Shown: positions 39,618-51,452, counted from the first letter of the stretch. The stretch is 64,000 nt of DNA from Mycobacterium sp. NS-7484 (GCF_001953975.1 NZ_MBEJ01000028.1:1-64000), one strand, 5' to 3'. Notes: a model not told the origin generated them from the sequence alone. Numbers and translations: made by a program.

Positions 39618-39701
39618 GATGTCCTCTTCACGGTCTTCGTCACATTCCTATTCAGAAAGTCTTCAACTTTTTCACTGGTGGCGACGTGCTTTGTGGCAAA
39701 T

Positions 39702-39735
39702 AAAAAACCCCCGACAGCCGGTAGCTGTTCGAGGG
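39702..39735 (-). terminator. Attenuator terminator in the ilvB leader
   Basis: On the minus strand CCCTCGAACAGC-TACCG-GCTGTCGGGGG forms a near-perfect stem of 11 to 12 bp (one bulge) directly followed by TTTTTT. It lies 20 nt after the leader-peptide stop and 84 nt before ilvB, so it can end transcription before the operon. Confidence 0.85.
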
Positions 39736-39755
39736 TGGCGCGTCGATGCGGTTGG

Positions 39756-39812
39756 CTATGCCCGGCAGAGGGCCAGCGCGGCATCAACGCGCCAACCAAT
39801 TACTACGAGCAT
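39756..39812 (-). CDS. ilvB leader peptide (branched-chain amino-acid attenuator)
   Basis: An 18-residue reading frame, MLVVIGWRVDAALALCRA, in which seven codons are Leu, Val or Ile, including the run L-V-V-I at codons 2-5. It sits between the promoter and the attenuator. A second hairpin pairs its codons 7-10 (39782-39793) with 39737-39748 just before the terminator, giving the usual layout for ribosome-controlled attenuation. No clear Shine-Dalgarno sequence is visible before the ATG. The exact antiterminator pairing could not be fixed by eye. Confidence 0.75.
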   Translation of the reverse strand: MLVVIGWRVDAALALCRA

Positions 39813-39835
39813 TCCGGGGGTCTGCATAGCACCCG

Positions 39836-39865
39836 ACGGTAGCTGCCGTACAGGTTAAAGGTCAA
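39836..39865 (-). promoter_or_regulatory. Promoter of the ilvBNC operon
   Basis: On the minus strand TTGACC (39865-39860) and TACCGT (39841-39836) are separated by 18 bp. Transcription would begin near 39829, some 17 nt before the leader-peptide ATG. The remaining part of the 39618-39939 interval is leader RNA and the divergent promoter of the PH-domain gene. Confidence 0.7.
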
Positions 39866-39939
39866 ATTGCCCCTGCCCCGGCACGGCTATCGCGGTGACG
39901 CCGGCAGGTCCGATGCCTGCGGTGGTGCAGGATGAAAGG

Positions 39940-40329
39940 GTGAGCGCACGATCGGCAACCGCCCCTGTCGTAGTCCGGATATCGCCCATGGCGCACCTGG
40001 CAGTCGGCTTCCTGACCCTCGGCCTGCTGACACTGGTGCTCAGCAACCCGGCCTGGTTCGGAATTCTTCTGGTGATCCCAATTGCCTTGTCCACCGCGAT
40101 CATCCGCTATCGCACCACCGCCGACGCCGACACCGTGACCGCACGGACGCTCACCGGCGCCCGCACCGTGGCGTGGGGCGACATCAAGGGCCTGCGATTC
40201 GACCGGTCGTCGTGGGCGCTCGCCGAACTCGTCGACGGGACCGGCCTGCGATTGCCCGCGGTGACATTCGCGACATTGCCGCGGCTCACCGAGGTGAGCA
40301 ATGGTCGCGTGCCGAATCCGTACGCCTGA
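39940..40329 (+). CDS. PH-domain membrane protein, Cfp6-like
   Basis: 129 residues. Two hydrophobic segments near the N-terminus (AVGFLTLGLLTLVLSN and WFGILLVIPIALSTAII) are followed by a bacterial PH domain (YRTTADADTVTARTLTGARTVAWGDIKGLRF). Orthologue by position of Rv3004, known as Cfp6, a low-molecular-weight antigen. Its role is unknown. GTG 39940 is chosen because AGGA lies 8 nt upstream. It converges with the DoxX gene, the stop codons being 3 bp apart. Confidence 0.78.
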   Translation: MSARSATAPVVVRISPMAHLAVGFLTLGLLTLVLSNPAWFGILLVIPIALSTAIIRYRTTADADTVTARTLTGARTVAWGDIKGLRFDRSSWALAELVDGTGLRLPAVTFATLPRLTEVSNGRVPNPYA

Positions 40330-40332
40330 GCG

Positions 40333-41178
40333 TCAGCCGAGTGGGTTGCCGCCGTTGAGCAACACCCAGATTGCGATGCCGCCGCCGATGCCGAGCAGCA
40401 GGGCCACGAACGATCCGACGAAAGGCCGCCGGGCCCAGCCTCGGCCGGCGTCGAATCCATAGCGGCCCGGGCCGGTCAGGATGAGCGCGGCGGCAGCCGC
40501 GACGACGATGAGCCGGTATTCGGTTCCGTCGGTGAGCAGCTCCGAGAGCCTGGCCTCTTCGTGGGCGGCCATCGCCGCGGCGAGCACCCCGTTAATCAGG
40601 TAGGCCAGTGCACCGGCCGCCGCGATGGGCGTGAACAGCCCCAGCACCAGCAGCACCCCGGCGGCGATCTGTCCACCGGTGGCCGCGTAGGTGAGGATGT
40701 CTGCGTTCTTGTAACCCATCTCGCCCAGTGAGGCGTTGAACCCGTCCAGTCCCGGGCCGCCCCACCAGCCGAAGGCCTTCTGCAGGCCGTGGATCACCAT
40801 CAACCCACCCAGGGCCACCCGCAGGATCAGCAGACCGAGATCCTGGGTGCCGCGCCGCCCGGCCGCTTTGATGCGGTCGTCGACGAACTCGTCACGTTCG
40901 ATCTCGGCCGGTTCCGCCGAGAACGGCCCCACCGGGCCGGGCGCGCCCGGCTGCAGGTACGGCAGCGGCTCAGGGTCGGAGACCAGGCTGAACGCCGACT
41001 GATCCTCCGGCTTGGCGGAGTCGTAGCGCGGGATCGCGGTGGTTTCGAAGTCGCCGCCGTAGGTCGCCGACGGCAGATCGTCTTCGGGGTCGACCAGGCT
41101 GGCCCCGGCCGGCCTGGCGGAATCGTCCGAGTAACCCGGTCGTTGCCAGGCTTGAGGGTCCTGCGGGTGACTGGTCAC
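40333..41178 (-). CDS. DoxX-family membrane protein
   Basis: 281 residues, orthologue of Rv3005c. A disordered, acidic/Pro-rich cytoplasmic N-terminus of about 120 residues precedes a four-helix DoxX core: LGLLILRVALGGLMVIHGLQKAFGWWGG, then ILTYAATGGQIAAGVLLVLG and AAGALAYLINGVL (read in parts). The M. tuberculosis protein forms a membrane oxidoreductase complex with SodA and SseA in oxidative stress; those partners are not in this window. GTG 41178 lies 7 nt after TACCCT, so leaderless; the frame further upstream is not used. Confidence 0.85.
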   Translation of the reverse strand: MTSHPQDPQAWQRPGYSDDSARPAGASLVDPEDDLPSATYGGDFETTAIPRYDSAKPEDQSAFSLVSDPEPLPYLQPGAPGPVGPFSAEPAEIERDEFVDDRIKAAGRRGTQDLGLLILRVALGGLMVIHGLQKAFGWWGGPGLDGFNASLGEMGYKNADILTYAATGGQIAAGVLLVLGLFTPIAAAGALAYLINGVLAAAMAAHEEARLSELLTDGTEYRLIVVAAAAALILTGPGRYGFDAGRGWARRPFVGSFVALLLGIGGGIAIWVLLNGGNPLG

Positions 41179-41185
41179 AGCTGCC

Positions 41186-41191
41186 AGGGTA
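41186..41191 (-). promoter_or_regulatory. -10 box of the DoxX gene (leaderless)
   Basis: TACCCT on the minus strand, 7 nt before GTG 41178. Confidence 0.55.
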
Positions 41192-41300
41192 AGTGCAAGT
41201 TCGGTCCGATCCGGGTATTTACCCCGGCGCTTCCACCTGGTATCGGCACGGATGAGCACGCCGGGCGGTCCCGACGTGGCGCGCACTGCCGAGCGATCCG

Positions 41301-41306
41301 TAATCT
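41301..41306 (+). promoter_or_regulatory. -10 box of lppZ (leaderless)
   Basis: TAATCT, 6 nt before ATG 41313, with no Shine-Dalgarno sequence between. Confidence 0.55.
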
Positions 41307-41312
41307 GGCGGC

Positions 41313-42434
41313 ATGAAATCGCGTCGGCGGATGACGGGGGTGGCCGCCGTTCTGTGTGCCGCGATGCTGGTCGGCTCGGGATGTGCCCGGTTCGACGCGG
41401 CCCAGTCCGAGCCCTTCACGACCGAACCCAAGATGGCGCCGGGGCCGACGACCACGCCACCGCCGCCGCCACCGCTGCCTGCCAAACCGTTCCCCAAGGA
41501 ATGCAAGGCCCAGGGGGTGATGCAGGGCTGCCTGGACAGCACGAGCGGTTTGATCATGCTGCCGGACAGCCAGTCGGCGTTGGTGGCCGAGCGTCTCACC
41601 GGCGCGGTCAAGCAGGTGTCGGTCAAGGCCGAGCCGAAGGTCAAGGTGGTCCTCCCGGTCGATCCGTCCGGAGATGGCGGCCTGATGGACATCGTGCTGT
41701 CGCCGACCTACAGCCAGGACCGGTTGATGTACGCCTACGTCAGCACACCGAGCGACAACCGGGTGATCCGCATCGCCGACGGCGACGTGCCGAAGCCGAT
41801 CCTGACCGGCATCCCCAAGGGCGCTGTCGGCAATACCGGCTCTTTGACGTTCACCAGCAAGACCACGCTGCTGGTGCAGACCGGTGATGCCGGGAATCCG
41901 GCGGCCGCGGCCGATCCCGCCTCGCTGGCCGGCAAGGTCCTACGCATCGAACAGCCCACCACGGTCAACCAGGCGCCGATCACCACGGCGCTGAGCGGTC
42001 TCGGCGCCGGCGGCGGCATGTGCGTCGACCCATCGGACGGCTCGCTGTACATCACCGACCGCACACCGACTGCCGACCGTCTGCAGCGGATCACCAAGGA
42101 TTCGAAGGTGTCGACGGTGTGGACGTGGCCGGATCGGCCGGGCGTGGCCGGGTGCGCCGCGCTGGAGGGCACGGTGTTGGTCAACTTGGTCAACACGAAG
42201 ATGACCGTCGCTGTGCGGCTGGCGCCGGATACCGGCGCGGTCACAGGCGACCCCGAGGTGGTCCGCGAGAACGTGCGCGGGCACGCCTGGGCGTTGCAGG
42301 TGTCCCCCGACGGCAACGTGTGGGGAGCGACGGTGAACCGGACCGTCGGAGATGCCGAGAATTTCGACGACGTCGTCTTCCCGCTCTTCCCGCAGGGCGG
42401 CGGCTTCCCGCGTAGCAGTGCCGACAAGACCTGA
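41313..42434 (+). CDS. lppZ: Lipoprotein LppZ, PQQ-glucose-dehydrogenase-like beta-propeller
   Basis: 373 residues, orthologue of Rv3006. Signal peptide with lipobox VGSGC (acylated Cys24), a Pro/Thr-rich linker, then a sorbosone/glucose-dehydrogenase-like propeller: GGLMDIVLSPTYSQDRLMY, GNTGSLTFTSKTTLLVQTGD and GGGMCVDPSDGSLYITD (read in parts). Four cysteines in the mature part may form disulfides. Whether it keeps PQQ or sugar-oxidising activity is unknown. Divergent from the DoxX gene across about 134 bp, with leaderless-type promoters on both sides. Confidence 0.88.
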   Translation: MKSRRRMTGVAAVLCAAMLVGSGCARFDAAQSEPFTTEPKMAPGPTTTPPPPPPLPAKPFPKECKAQGVMQGCLDSTSGLIMLPDSQSALVAERLTGAVKQVSVKAEPKVKVVLPVDPSGDGGLMDIVLSPTYSQDRLMYAYVSTPSDNRVIRIADGDVPKPILTGIPKGAVGNTGSLTFTSKTTLLVQTGDAGNPAAAADPASLAGKVLRIEQPTTVNQAPITTALSGLGAGGGMCVDPSDGSLYITDRTPTADRLQRITKDSKVSTVWTWPDRPGVAGCAALEGTVLVNLVNTKMTVAVRLAPDTGAVTGDPEVVRENVRGHAWALQVSPDGNVWGATVNRTVGDAENFDDVVFPLFPQGGGFPRSSADKT

Positions 42435-42552
42435 CGCACAACAGATTCCACGCTAAGCCGGCCGGCGAGGATGTGGCTGGTCGGCCGCCGCGGGCGCGTC
42501 ACCATGAATCCAAAGACCCTGCGGTGAGTATCACGATCAGATAACGATGACG

Positions 42553-42558
42553 TAGCAT
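42553..42558 (+). promoter_or_regulatory. -10 box of the TetR gene (leaderless)
   Basis: TAGCAT, 7 nt before GTG 42566. Just upstream, ATCACGAT and ATAACGAT form an 8-bp direct repeat (42531-42549) that could be an autoregulatory site. The preceding 42435-42530 shows no gene. Confidence 0.5.
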
Positions 42559-42565
42559 TGGCCGG

Positions 42566-43195
42566 GTGCCTGACCGCCAGCGCCGCAGATATGCACCGCG
42601 GCTACCGCGTGAAGAACGGCGCGAGCAACTGCTCGACGCAGCGTTGACCGTGCTCCATGACTGTCCCCTGCACGAGTTGCGGATGGAGGCGGTGGCCGAG
42701 GCGGCCGGCGTCGGCAAGCCCGTGCTCTACACCGCGTTTCGCACGCGCACCGAACTCGTCACCGCCCTGCTCATCCGCGAGCACCACCACGGCCTGAACC
42801 AGGTGATCGCCGCCCTGCCCGCGGACCTGTCGGCTTCCGGACCGACGGACGCCTATACCGCGACGGTCACCGCGTTCCTGCGTTGCGTGCTGGAGAACCC
42901 GACCCGCTGGCGCCTCATCCTGACCGTGCCCGACAGTGCACCCCGCGACTACCGCGCGGCGGTCCGCAACGCCCGCAGTCAGATCCTCACGCACGTCGAG
43001 CAAATGGCGAAAGCCGGCATCGCGGTGGATCCGCGCCTGTCGGCGCTCGACCCGGAATTACTGGGCCATACGTTGCTGTCGTTCGCCGAGATGCTCGGCC
43101 GGCTCGCCGCGCACGACCCGGACAGCTACCCGCGTGAGCGCCTGGAGCAATACGCCGCCGCGGCGATGACCATGTTCGCCGGAGCCGTCAAATAG
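42566..43195 (+). CDS. TetR-family transcriptional regulator
   Basis: 209 residues. The N-terminal TetR helix-turn-helix is clear: REERREQLLDAALTVLHD followed by LRMEAVAEAAGVGKPVLYTAFRTRTELVTALL (read in parts). The C-terminal ligand domain is divergent. GTG start without a Shine-Dalgarno sequence. It replaces the small genes that lie between lppZ and gatB in M. tuberculosis. It converges with gatB, 18 bp apart. No target is obvious; the adjacent direct repeats suggest self-control. Confidence 0.85.
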   Translation: MPDRQRRRYAPRLPREERREQLLDAALTVLHDCPLHELRMEAVAEAAGVGKPVLYTAFRTRTELVTALLIREHHHGLNQVIAALPADLSASGPTDAYTATVTAFLRCVLENPTRWRLILTVPDSAPRDYRAAVRNARSQILTHVEQMAKAGIAVDPRLSALDPELLGHTLLSFAEMLGRLAAHDPDSYPRERLEQYAAAAMTMFAGAVK

Positions 43196-43213
43196 CGCGC
43201 CAATAGCGCGCCG

Positions 43214-44725
43214 TCACCCGCTCTGGCCGCAGGCGGCCAGGACCAACTCACGGACGCGGGCCGCGTCGGCCGATCCCTTTGTCGCCTTCATCACCGCACC
43301 GACGATCGCGCCGGCGGCCTGGATCTTGCCGCCGCGGATCTTGTCGGCGACGTCCGGGTTGGCGGCCAGCGCTTCGTCGACGGCAGCCTGGATCACCGAG
43401 TCATCGCGCACCAGCGCCAGACCACGGTCGGTCATCACCTGCTCGGGCTCCCCCTCGCCGGCCAGCACGCCCTCGACGACCTGGCGGGCCAGCTTGTTCG
43501 ACAGCTTGCCGTCATCGACCAGTTTGACCACCGCGGCCACCTGCGCCGGCGTGATCGGCAATGCCTCCAGCTCGACCTCTGACTCGTTGGCCTTCTGCAC
43601 CAGGAAGTTGCCCCACCAGGCCCGCGCGGACTCGCTGGAGGCACCGTGCTCCACGGTGGCCGCCACCAGCTCGACGGCCCCGGCGTTGACGAGGTCGCGC
43701 ATCACCTCGTCGGAGATGCCCCACTCCTGCTGAATCCGCTTGCGCGACAACCACGGCAGCTCGGGAATGGTCTGACGCAACCGCTCGACCAGCTCGGCGC
43801 TGGGCGCCACCGGCTCCAGGTCGGGCTCGGGGAAGTAGCGGTAGTCCTGCGCGGTTTCCTTGCTGCGGCCGGGCGAGGTGTAGCCGTCCTCGTGGAAGTG
43901 TCGCGTCTCCTGGGTGACCGTGCCGCCGGCATCGAGAACGGCGGCCTGGCGGCGCATCTCGTATCGGACGGCCACCTCGACGCTCTTGAGCGAGTTCACG
44001 TTCTTGGTCTCGGTGCGGGTGCCGAACTCTGCGGCGCCGATGGGCTTGAGTGACAGGTTCGAGTCACACCGCATCGACCCCTGGTCCATCCGCACGTCTG
44101 ACACACCCAGGCCGCGCAGCAGGTCTCGCAGTGCCGTGACGTACGCCCGGGCGATTTCCGGTGCCCGCGCGCCGGTGCCCTCGATCGGCTTGGTGACGAT
44201 CTCGATCAGCGGAACGCCGGCCCGGTTGAAGTCGGCCAACGAGGTCGTCGCACCCGCAATGCGGCCGGTGTCGCTGCCCAGGTGAGTCAGCTTGCCGGTG
44301 TCCTCTTCCATGTGCGCACGTTCGATCTCGACGCGGAAGGTGGTGCCGTCATCGAGCGGCACGTCGAGGTAGCCGTTGATCGCGATCGGCTCGTCGTATT
44401 GCGAGATCTGATAGTTCTTGGGCTGGTCGGGATAGAAGTAGTTCTTCCGGGCGAACCGACCCCAGGGCGCGATGTCGCAGTTGAGCGCCAGACCGATGCG
44501 GATCGCCGACTCGACGGCCGCCTCGTTGAGCACCGGCAGCGAGCCGGGCAGGCCCAGGCACACCGGGCAGACCAGCGTGTTGGGCTCGGCGCCGAACCGG
44601 TTGGCGCAGCCGCAGAACATCTTGGTGGCCGTGGACAGCTCGACGTGCACCTCCATGCCCATCACGGGCTCGTAGGTGGCGATGACGTCGTCGTAGTCGA
44701 CGAGTTCAGCGGTGGCGACAGACAT
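43214..44725 (-). CDS. gatB: Aspartyl/glutamyl-tRNA amidotransferase subunit B
   Basis: Kinase/tRNA-binding subunit of GatCAB, 503 residues. It activates Glu on mischarged tRNA-Gln (and Asp on tRNA-Asn) before amidation. Signatures: [14 protein letters not shown], zinc ligands CGCAN and CPVCLG, then [16 protein letters not shown], and a C-terminal YqeY-like tail domain. In this window it is separated from gatC-gatA by pfkA. ATG 44725 lies 7 nt after TAGGAT, so leaderless. Confidence 0.96.
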   Translation of the reverse strand: MSVATAELVDYDDVIATYEPVMGMEVHVELSTATKMFCGCANRFGAEPNTLVCPVCLGLPGSLPVLNEAAVESAIRIGLALNCDIAPWGRFARKNYFYPDQPKNYQISQYDEPIAINGYLDVPLDDGTTFRVEIERAHMEEDTGKLTHLGSDTGRIAGATTSLADFNRAGVPLIEIVTKPIEGTGARAPEIARAYVTALRDLLRGLGVSDVRMDQGSMRCDSNLSLKPIGAAEFGTRTETKNVNSLKSVEVAVRYEMRRQAAVLDAGGTVTQETRHFHEDGYTSPGRSKETAQDYRYFPEPDLEPVAPSAELVERLRQTIPELPWLSRKRIQQEWGISDEVMRDLVNAGAVELVAATVEHGASSESARAWWGNFLVQKANESEVELEALPITPAQVAAVVKLVDDGKLSNKLARQVVEGVLAGEGEPEQVMTDRGLALVRDDSVIQAAVDEALAANPDVADKIRGGKIQAAGAIVGAVMKATKGSADAARVRELVLAACGQSG

Positions 44726-44732
44726 GCTGTCG

Positions 44733-44738
44733 ATCCTA
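44733..44738 (-). promoter_or_regulatory. -10 box of gatB (leaderless)
   Basis: TAGGAT on the minus strand, 7 nt before ATG 44725. Confidence 0.55.
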
Positions 44739-44828
44739 GTTGGGTCCGATTCTCCTCGGCGAGCAGACGCAGATGTACCCGTTATCGCAGGTGAACCGCT
44801 ACATCTGTGTCTGTTCGCCGGTGTGAGA

Positions 44829-45860
44829 TCAGCCGAAGAACTCCGCGGCGTCGTCGTAGCGGGACTGCGGCACCAGCTTGAGCTGACGCGTCGCGTCGGC
44901 GAGGGACACCCGGCCGATGTCCTGGCCCCGCAGCGACACCATCATCCCGTACTCGCCGGCATGGGCGGCGTCGGCGGCGTTGACTCCGAACCGGGTGGCC
45001 AGCACCCGGTCGTAGGCCGTCGGCGTACCGCCCCGCTGGACGTGCCCCAGCACCGTCACCCGCACATCCTTCTTGATGCGCTTCTCGACCTCGAGCGCCA
45101 ATTGCTGTGCCACGCCGGTGAATTTCTCGTGACCGAACTCGTCCATCCCACCCTGACGCAACTGCATGGTGCCCTCGGCCGGTTTCGCCCCCTCGGCCAC
45201 CACGCAGATGAAGTGGGCCGATCCGTGCTGAAACCGCTTCTTGACCAGCCGGCACACCTCCTCGACGTCGAAGGGCTGCTCGGGGATCAGCGTCATGTGT
45301 GCGCCGGAGGCCAGTCCGGCGTTGAGCGCGATCCAGCCGGCGTGGCGGCCCATCACCTCGACCAGCATCACGCGCTGGTGCGATTCGGCGGTGCTGTGCA
45401 GCCGGTCGATCGCCTCGGTCGCCACCTGAAGGGCCGTATCGTGGCCGAAAGTCGCGTCGGTGCAGTCGATGTCGTTGTCGATGGTCTTGGGCACCCCGAC
45501 CACCGGCACGTTCTCCTCGGACAACCAGTGCGCGGCCGTCAGGGTGCCCTCACCACCGATCGGGATCAACACGTCGATCCCGTTGTCTTCCAGCGTCTGT
45601 TTGATCTGGTCCAGCCCGGCCCGCAGCTTGTCGGGGTTGACGCGCGCGGTGCCCAACATGGTGCCGCCCTTGGCCAGCAGCCGATCGTTGCGATCGTCGT
45701 TGGCCAGCTGGATGCGCCGATCCTCCAACAGGCCGCGCCAACCGTCGAGAAATCCGACCACCGACGAGCCGTACCGCTGGTCGCAGGTACGCACCACCGC
45801 CCGGATCACCGCATTCAGGCCAGGACAGTCACCGCCGCCGGTGAGAACTCCGATGCGCAT
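44829..45860 (-). CDS. pfkA: ATP-dependent 6-phosphofructokinase
   Basis: Phosphorylates fructose-6-phosphate, the committed step of glycolysis. 343 residues from MRIGVLTGG, matching Rv3010c. Group signatures: [24 protein letters not shown] (Gly rather than Asp after Glu, which favours ATP over pyrophosphate as donor), PKTIDNDID (catalytic Asp) and MGRHAGWIA. An ATG three codons upstream (45869) has a better ribosome site (GAGG), so the true start could be either. It lies between gatA and gatB on the same strand, 54 bp after the gatA stop. Confidence 0.95.
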   Translation of the reverse strand: MRIGVLTGGGDCPGLNAVIRAVVRTCDQRYGSSVVGFLDGWRGLLEDRRIQLANDDRNDRLLAKGGTMLGTARVNPDKLRAGLDQIKQTLEDNGIDVLIPIGGEGTLTAAHWLSEENVPVVGVPKTIDNDIDCTDATFGHDTALQVATEAIDRLHSTAESHQRVMLVEVMGRHAGWIALNAGLASGAHMTLIPEQPFDVEEVCRLVKKRFQHGSAHFICVVAEGAKPAEGTMQLRQGGMDEFGHEKFTGVAQQLALEVEKRIKKDVRVTVLGHVQRGGTPTAYDRVLATRFGVNAADAAHAGEYGMMVSLRGQDIGRVSLADATRQLKLVPQSRYDDAAEFFG

Positions 45861-45914
45861 GGGCACCATCTTGCCTCGCCTGACAGGACCGTGCCGTGGA
45901 TAAGGGCGTGCGGG

Positions 45915-47396
45915 CTACAAAGCGCTGGGCAGCGGTCCGCGAGCCGCCTCGTAGGCTGCGCCGACGCGGTAGAGCCGGTCATCGGCCAAGGCGGGCGCCA
46001 TGATCTGCAGACCGACGGGCAGGCCGTCGTCGGGTGACAGACCCGACGGCACCGACATGCCGCAGTGCCCGGCCAGGTTCAGCGGCAGCGTGCACAGGTC
46101 GAACAGGTACATCGACAGCGGATCGTCGACCTTCTCCCCCAGCCGGAACGCCGTCGTCGGGGTCGCCGGAGACACCAGCACGTCCACGCTCTGATAGGCC
46201 CGCTCCAAGTCGCGAGCGATCAGCGTCCGCACCTTCTGGGCCTGGTTGTAGTAGGCGTCGTAGTAGCCCGCCGACAGTGCGTAGGTGCCGATCATGATGC
46301 GGCGCTTGACTTCTGGTCCGAATCCGGCCGCCCGGGTCAGCGCCATGACCTCTTCGGCGCTGCGCGTGCCGTCATCGCCGACGCGCAGGCCGAACCGCAT
46401 CGCGTCGAAGCGGGCGAGGTTGCTCGACACCTCTGACGGCAGGATCAGGTAGTAGGCATCCATCGCGTGGTCGAAGTTCGGGCAGTCGACCTCGGTGACT
46501 TCGGCACCGAGCGCGGTCAGCTGGGCGACGGCGGCGTTGAACGACTCCAGCACGCCGGGCTGGTATCCCTCCCCGCGCAGCTGCTTGACCACGCCGACCC
46601 GCACGCCCGTGAGATCGCCTGCCGCACCGGCCTTGGCGGCACCGACCACATCGGGCACCGCGGCATCGACGGAGGTGGAATCCCGCGGATCGTGGCCGGC
46701 GATCACCTGGTGCAGCAGCGCCGTGTCCATCACGGTCCGAGCGCAGGGGCCGCCCTGATCGAGCGAGGACGCACAGGCGATCAGGCCGTAGCGCGAGACC
46801 GTGCCGTACGTCGGTTTGACGCCGACGGTCGCGGTCAGCGCGGCCGGCTGCCGGATCGACCCGCCGGTGTCGGTACCGATGGCCAGCGGCGCCTGGTAGG
46901 CGGCCAGTGCGGCGGCACTGCCGCCGCCCGAACCGCCGGGCACCCGCTCGGTGTTCCACGGGTTGCGGGTCGGGCCGTAGGCCGAATTCTCCGTCGAGCT
47001 GCCCATGGCGAACTCGTCCATGTTCGTCTTGCCCAGGATCGGGATGCCGGCGGCGCGCAGCTTGGCGGTCACCGTCGCGTCGTATGGCGCACGCCACCCT
47101 TCGAGGATCTTGGACCCAGCCGTGGTCGGCATGTCGGTGGCGGTGAAGACGTCCTTGAGCGCCAGGGGCACGCCGGCCAGCGGTGAGGGCAGTGTCTCGC
47201 CGGCGGCCACGGCGGCGTCGATGCGGGCCGCGGTCTGCAGCGCGGCGTCCGCGGCCACATGCAGGAACGCGTTGAACCGGTCATCGGTGGCCGCGATCTG
47301 GTCCAGGTGGGCCTGGGTCACCTCGGTCGACGAGACTTCCTTGGCCGCGATCTGGGCGCCCAGGGTCGCCGCATCACGACGGATCAGCTCACTCAT
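45915..47396 (-). CDS. gatA: Glutamyl/aspartyl-tRNA amidotransferase subunit A
   Basis: Amidase-signature subunit that releases ammonia from glutamine for GatCAB, 493 residues. The catalytic Lys-cisSer-Ser triad reads Lys81 (LALKDVF), Ser156 (PGGSGGGS) and Ser180 ([10 protein letters not shown]). ATG 47396 lies 4 bp after the gatC stop. The longer frame to 47444 overlaps gatC and is rejected. The ammonia channel leads to GatB, encoded 1.2 kb downstream. Confidence 0.96.
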   Translation of the reverse strand: MSELIRRDAATLGAQIAAKEVSSTEVTQAHLDQIAATDDRFNAFLHVAADAALQTAARIDAAVAAGETLPSPLAGVPLALKDVFTATDMPTTAGSKILEGWRAPYDATVTAKLRAAGIPILGKTNMDEFAMGSSTENSAYGPTRNPWNTERVPGGSGGGSAAALAAYQAPLAIGTDTGGSIRQPAALTATVGVKPTYGTVSRYGLIACASSLDQGGPCARTVMDTALLHQVIAGHDPRDSTSVDAAVPDVVGAAKAGAAGDLTGVRVGVVKQLRGEGYQPGVLESFNAAVAQLTALGAEVTEVDCPNFDHAMDAYYLILPSEVSSNLARFDAMRFGLRVGDDGTRSAEEVMALTRAAGFGPEVKRRIMIGTYALSAGYYDAYYNQAQKVRTLIARDLERAYQSVDVLVSPATPTTAFRLGEKVDDPLSMYLFDLCTLPLNLAGHCGMSVPSGLSPDDGLPVGLQIMAPALADDRLYRVGAAYEAARGPLPSAL

Positions 47397-47400
47397 GCTC

Positions 47401-47700
47401 TTATTCACCCTCTCCCAGAATCCGCGGCACGGCGAAGCGTCCATCTTCAGCGCGCGGAGCCGCGGCCAGCGCCTCCTCCTGCGTCAGGCAGGGCACGACG
47501 GTGTCGGGCCGGGTCACGTTGACATCCTTGAGCGGGTTGTCGGTGGCCTCGACGCCGGTGACGTCGACGGACTGGATCTGGCTGACGTGGCCGAGGATGG
47601 CATCCAGCTGGCCGGCGTAACTGTCCAGTTCGTCATCGGTCAGCGCCAGACGCGCCAGACGCGCCAGATGGGCAACCTCGTCTCGGGAGATCTTCGACAC
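47401..47700 (-). CDS. gatC: Glutamyl/aspartyl-tRNA amidotransferase subunit C
   Basis: Small 99-residue subunit that wraps GatA and GatB and stabilises the complex. Typical segments: [22 protein letters not shown] and [19 protein letters not shown] (read in parts). First gene of the gatC-gatA-pfkA run. The GTG lies 8 nt after TAGGCT, so it may be leaderless like its neighbours. Confidence 0.95.
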   Translation of the reverse strand: MSKISRDEVAHLARLARLALTDDELDSYAGQLDAILGHVSQIQSVDVTGVEATDNPLKDVNVTRPDTVVPCLTQEEALAAAPRAEDGRFAVPRILGEGE

Positions 47701-47708
47701 GACAAAGC

Positions 47709-47714
47709 AGCCTA
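47709..47714 (-). promoter_or_regulatory. -10 box of gatC
   Basis: TAGGCT on the minus strand, 8 nt before GTG 47700. This is one base longer than the usual leaderless spacing. Confidence 0.45.
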
Positions 47715-47822
47715 GTCACGCCACCAAATCGTTCGGCGGGCAGGAGCGCAGCGACCCGGGGAATCGACATGTCTGCTCGGCAGTGCACCGGCATGCCCAT
47801 CCCCGGCCCCTGTGAAACAGTG

Positions 47823-48488
47823 ATGCGCGTGCCTTCGTATCTGCTGCGGGTCCAGCTTGAGGACCGACCAGGCAGCCTCGGCTCGCTCGCCGTGGCGCTC
47901 GGCTCGGTCAACGCCGACATCCTGTCGCTCGACGTCGTCGAGCGGGGCGCCGGCTACGCGATCGACGATCTCGTCGTCGAGCTGCCGCAGGGCTCGATGC
48001 CGGACACCCTGATCACCGCCGCCGAGAACCTGTCCGGGGTCTACGTCGACAGCATTCGACCGCACACCGGGCTGCTGGAAGCACATCGTGAACTTGAATT
48101 GATCGACCACGTCGCCGCGGCCCACTCGAGGGCCGATCGCCTGCAGGTGCTCGCCGAGGAGGCGCCTCGGGTGCTCCGCGTCGGTTGGTGCACGGTGGTC
48201 CGCTCCATCCCGACGGGCGTGGAACGCCTAGCCGCCAGCCACGGCGCCCCCGAGACGCGGGCCGAGTCTGCGCCCTGGTTGCCGCTGCAGCGGGCGACTG
48301 CGCTCGACGGCACCGACGACTGGGTGCCGCAGGTGTGGCGCGACATGGACACCAGCCTGGCGGCCGCACCGTTGGGTGACCACGACACCGCCGTCGTGCT
48401 GGGACGGCCCGGCGGACCGGGCTTCCGTCCCTCGGAGGTGGCCCGGTTGGGTTATCTGGCCGGGATCGTCGCGACGATCCTGCGCTGA
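47823..48488 (+). CDS. ACT-domain protein of unknown role
   Basis: About 221 residues, orthologue of Rv3013. The N-terminal ACT domain begins YLLRVQLEDRPGSLGSLAVALG and predicts binding of an amino acid or similar small ligand. The rest (AAHSRADRLQVLAEEAPRVL and DTAVVLGRPGGPGF regions) is GAF-like in length but not identified. Start choice is uncertain: GTG 47820, ATG 47823 and ATG 47769 are all in frame without a convincing ribosome site. Divergent from gatC and convergent with ligA (7 bp between stops). Confidence 0.75.
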   Translation: MRVPSYLLRVQLEDRPGSLGSLAVALGSVNADILSLDVVERGAGYAIDDLVVELPQGSMPDTLITAAENLSGVYVDSIRPHTGLLEAHRELELIDHVAAAHSRADRLQVLAEEAPRVLRVGWCTVVRSIPTGVERLAASHGAPETRAESAPWLPLQRATALDGTDDWVPQVWRDMDTSLAAAPLGDHDTAVVLGRPGGPGFRPSEVARLGYLAGIVATILR

Positions 48489-48495
48489 GACCGGG

Positions 48496-50643
<2,148 letters not shown>

Positions 50644-50669
50644 TCATCGGCGGCACCACCGATGGACAC

Positions 50670-51446
50670 TCATGCGCTGTGCGCGGGCCGGTCATCGTCG
50701 CGGGGAATGTGCAACTCGATCTCACGGGCAGCCTCACGCAGCGTGGGCAGAAAGCCGGTGATCTCTTCTAGCGGCATCCGGAATTCCGGGCCGGCGACCG
50801 TCAGCGCGTATGCGGGCCTGCCGGCCCGCATGATGGGCACACTGATGGCCCGCACACCGTCCTGGATCTCGCCGTTGTTGATGGCGTAGCCGTCCTCGAC
50901 CACCTGCTGCAATTCGGCCCGGAATTCCGCCTCGTCGATGTGGGTGTTAGGAGTCAGTTTCTCCCAGTGCAGGGTCCGCATGATGGCGTCTTGCTCGGCA
51001 TGCGGCAGGAAGGCCAACAGGCATTTGCCGCCCGAGGAAGCATGGATCGGCAGGCGTTCACCGACGTACGCCCGGATCTGCACCCGGTCGGAGCCACCGA
51101 TTCGTTCCACGTAGAAGTACTCCGTGCCCTCCCGTGCCCCCATGAAGATGGTCCGCCCGGTGCTGTCGGCCAACCGACGCATCACCGCGAGCATGACCTC
51201 GGGGAGGGTCCGCACCTCAGAAGCGCGCTGATGCAGCTCGAACAGCTTGGTGCCCAGTTGATACCGCCGGCTGCGCTCGTCCAACCGGGCCAGGCCGATG
51301 CGGACCAGCTCGGTGAGCAGCCGATGCACGGTGCTGGCCGGCTGGCCAACATCCTTGGCCAGCCCGGTCACCGTCACGCCGTCAGGATGCTCGACGAGCA
51401 CCTGCAGCAGGATGAAGCCCTTGGCTAGCGTGCCGTCGGTGGCCAT
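50670..51446 (-). CDS. IclR-family transcriptional regulator of the accessory metabolic block
   Basis: 258 residues. Winged helix-turn-helix at the N-terminus (GVTVTGLAKDVGQPASTVHRLL) and IclR effector domain (ASSGGKCLLAFLPH, GEIQDGVRAISVPI). It lies last in the order MHS transporter, FAD oxidoreductase, IclR on the minus strand, 122 bp after the oxidoreductase, and has its own leaderless-type promoter (TAAGAT, 6 nt before ATG). The tandem palindromes upstream of the transporter are the obvious candidate operator. The effector is probably the imported or oxidised substrate, which is unknown. Confidence 0.87.
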   Translation of the reverse strand: MATDGTLAKGFILLQVLVEHPDGVTVTGLAKDVGQPASTVHRLLTELVRIGLARLDERSRRYQLGTKLFELHQRASEVRTLPEVMLAVMRRLADSTGRTIFMGAREGTEYFYVERIGGSDRVQIRAYVGERLPIHASSGGKCLLAFLPHAEQDAIMRTLHWEKLTPNTHIDEAEFRAELQQVVEDGYAINNGEIQDGVRAISVPIMRAGRPAYALTVAGPEFRMPLEEITGFLPTLREAAREIELHIPRDDDRPAHSA

Positions 51447-51452
51447 GCCGGT

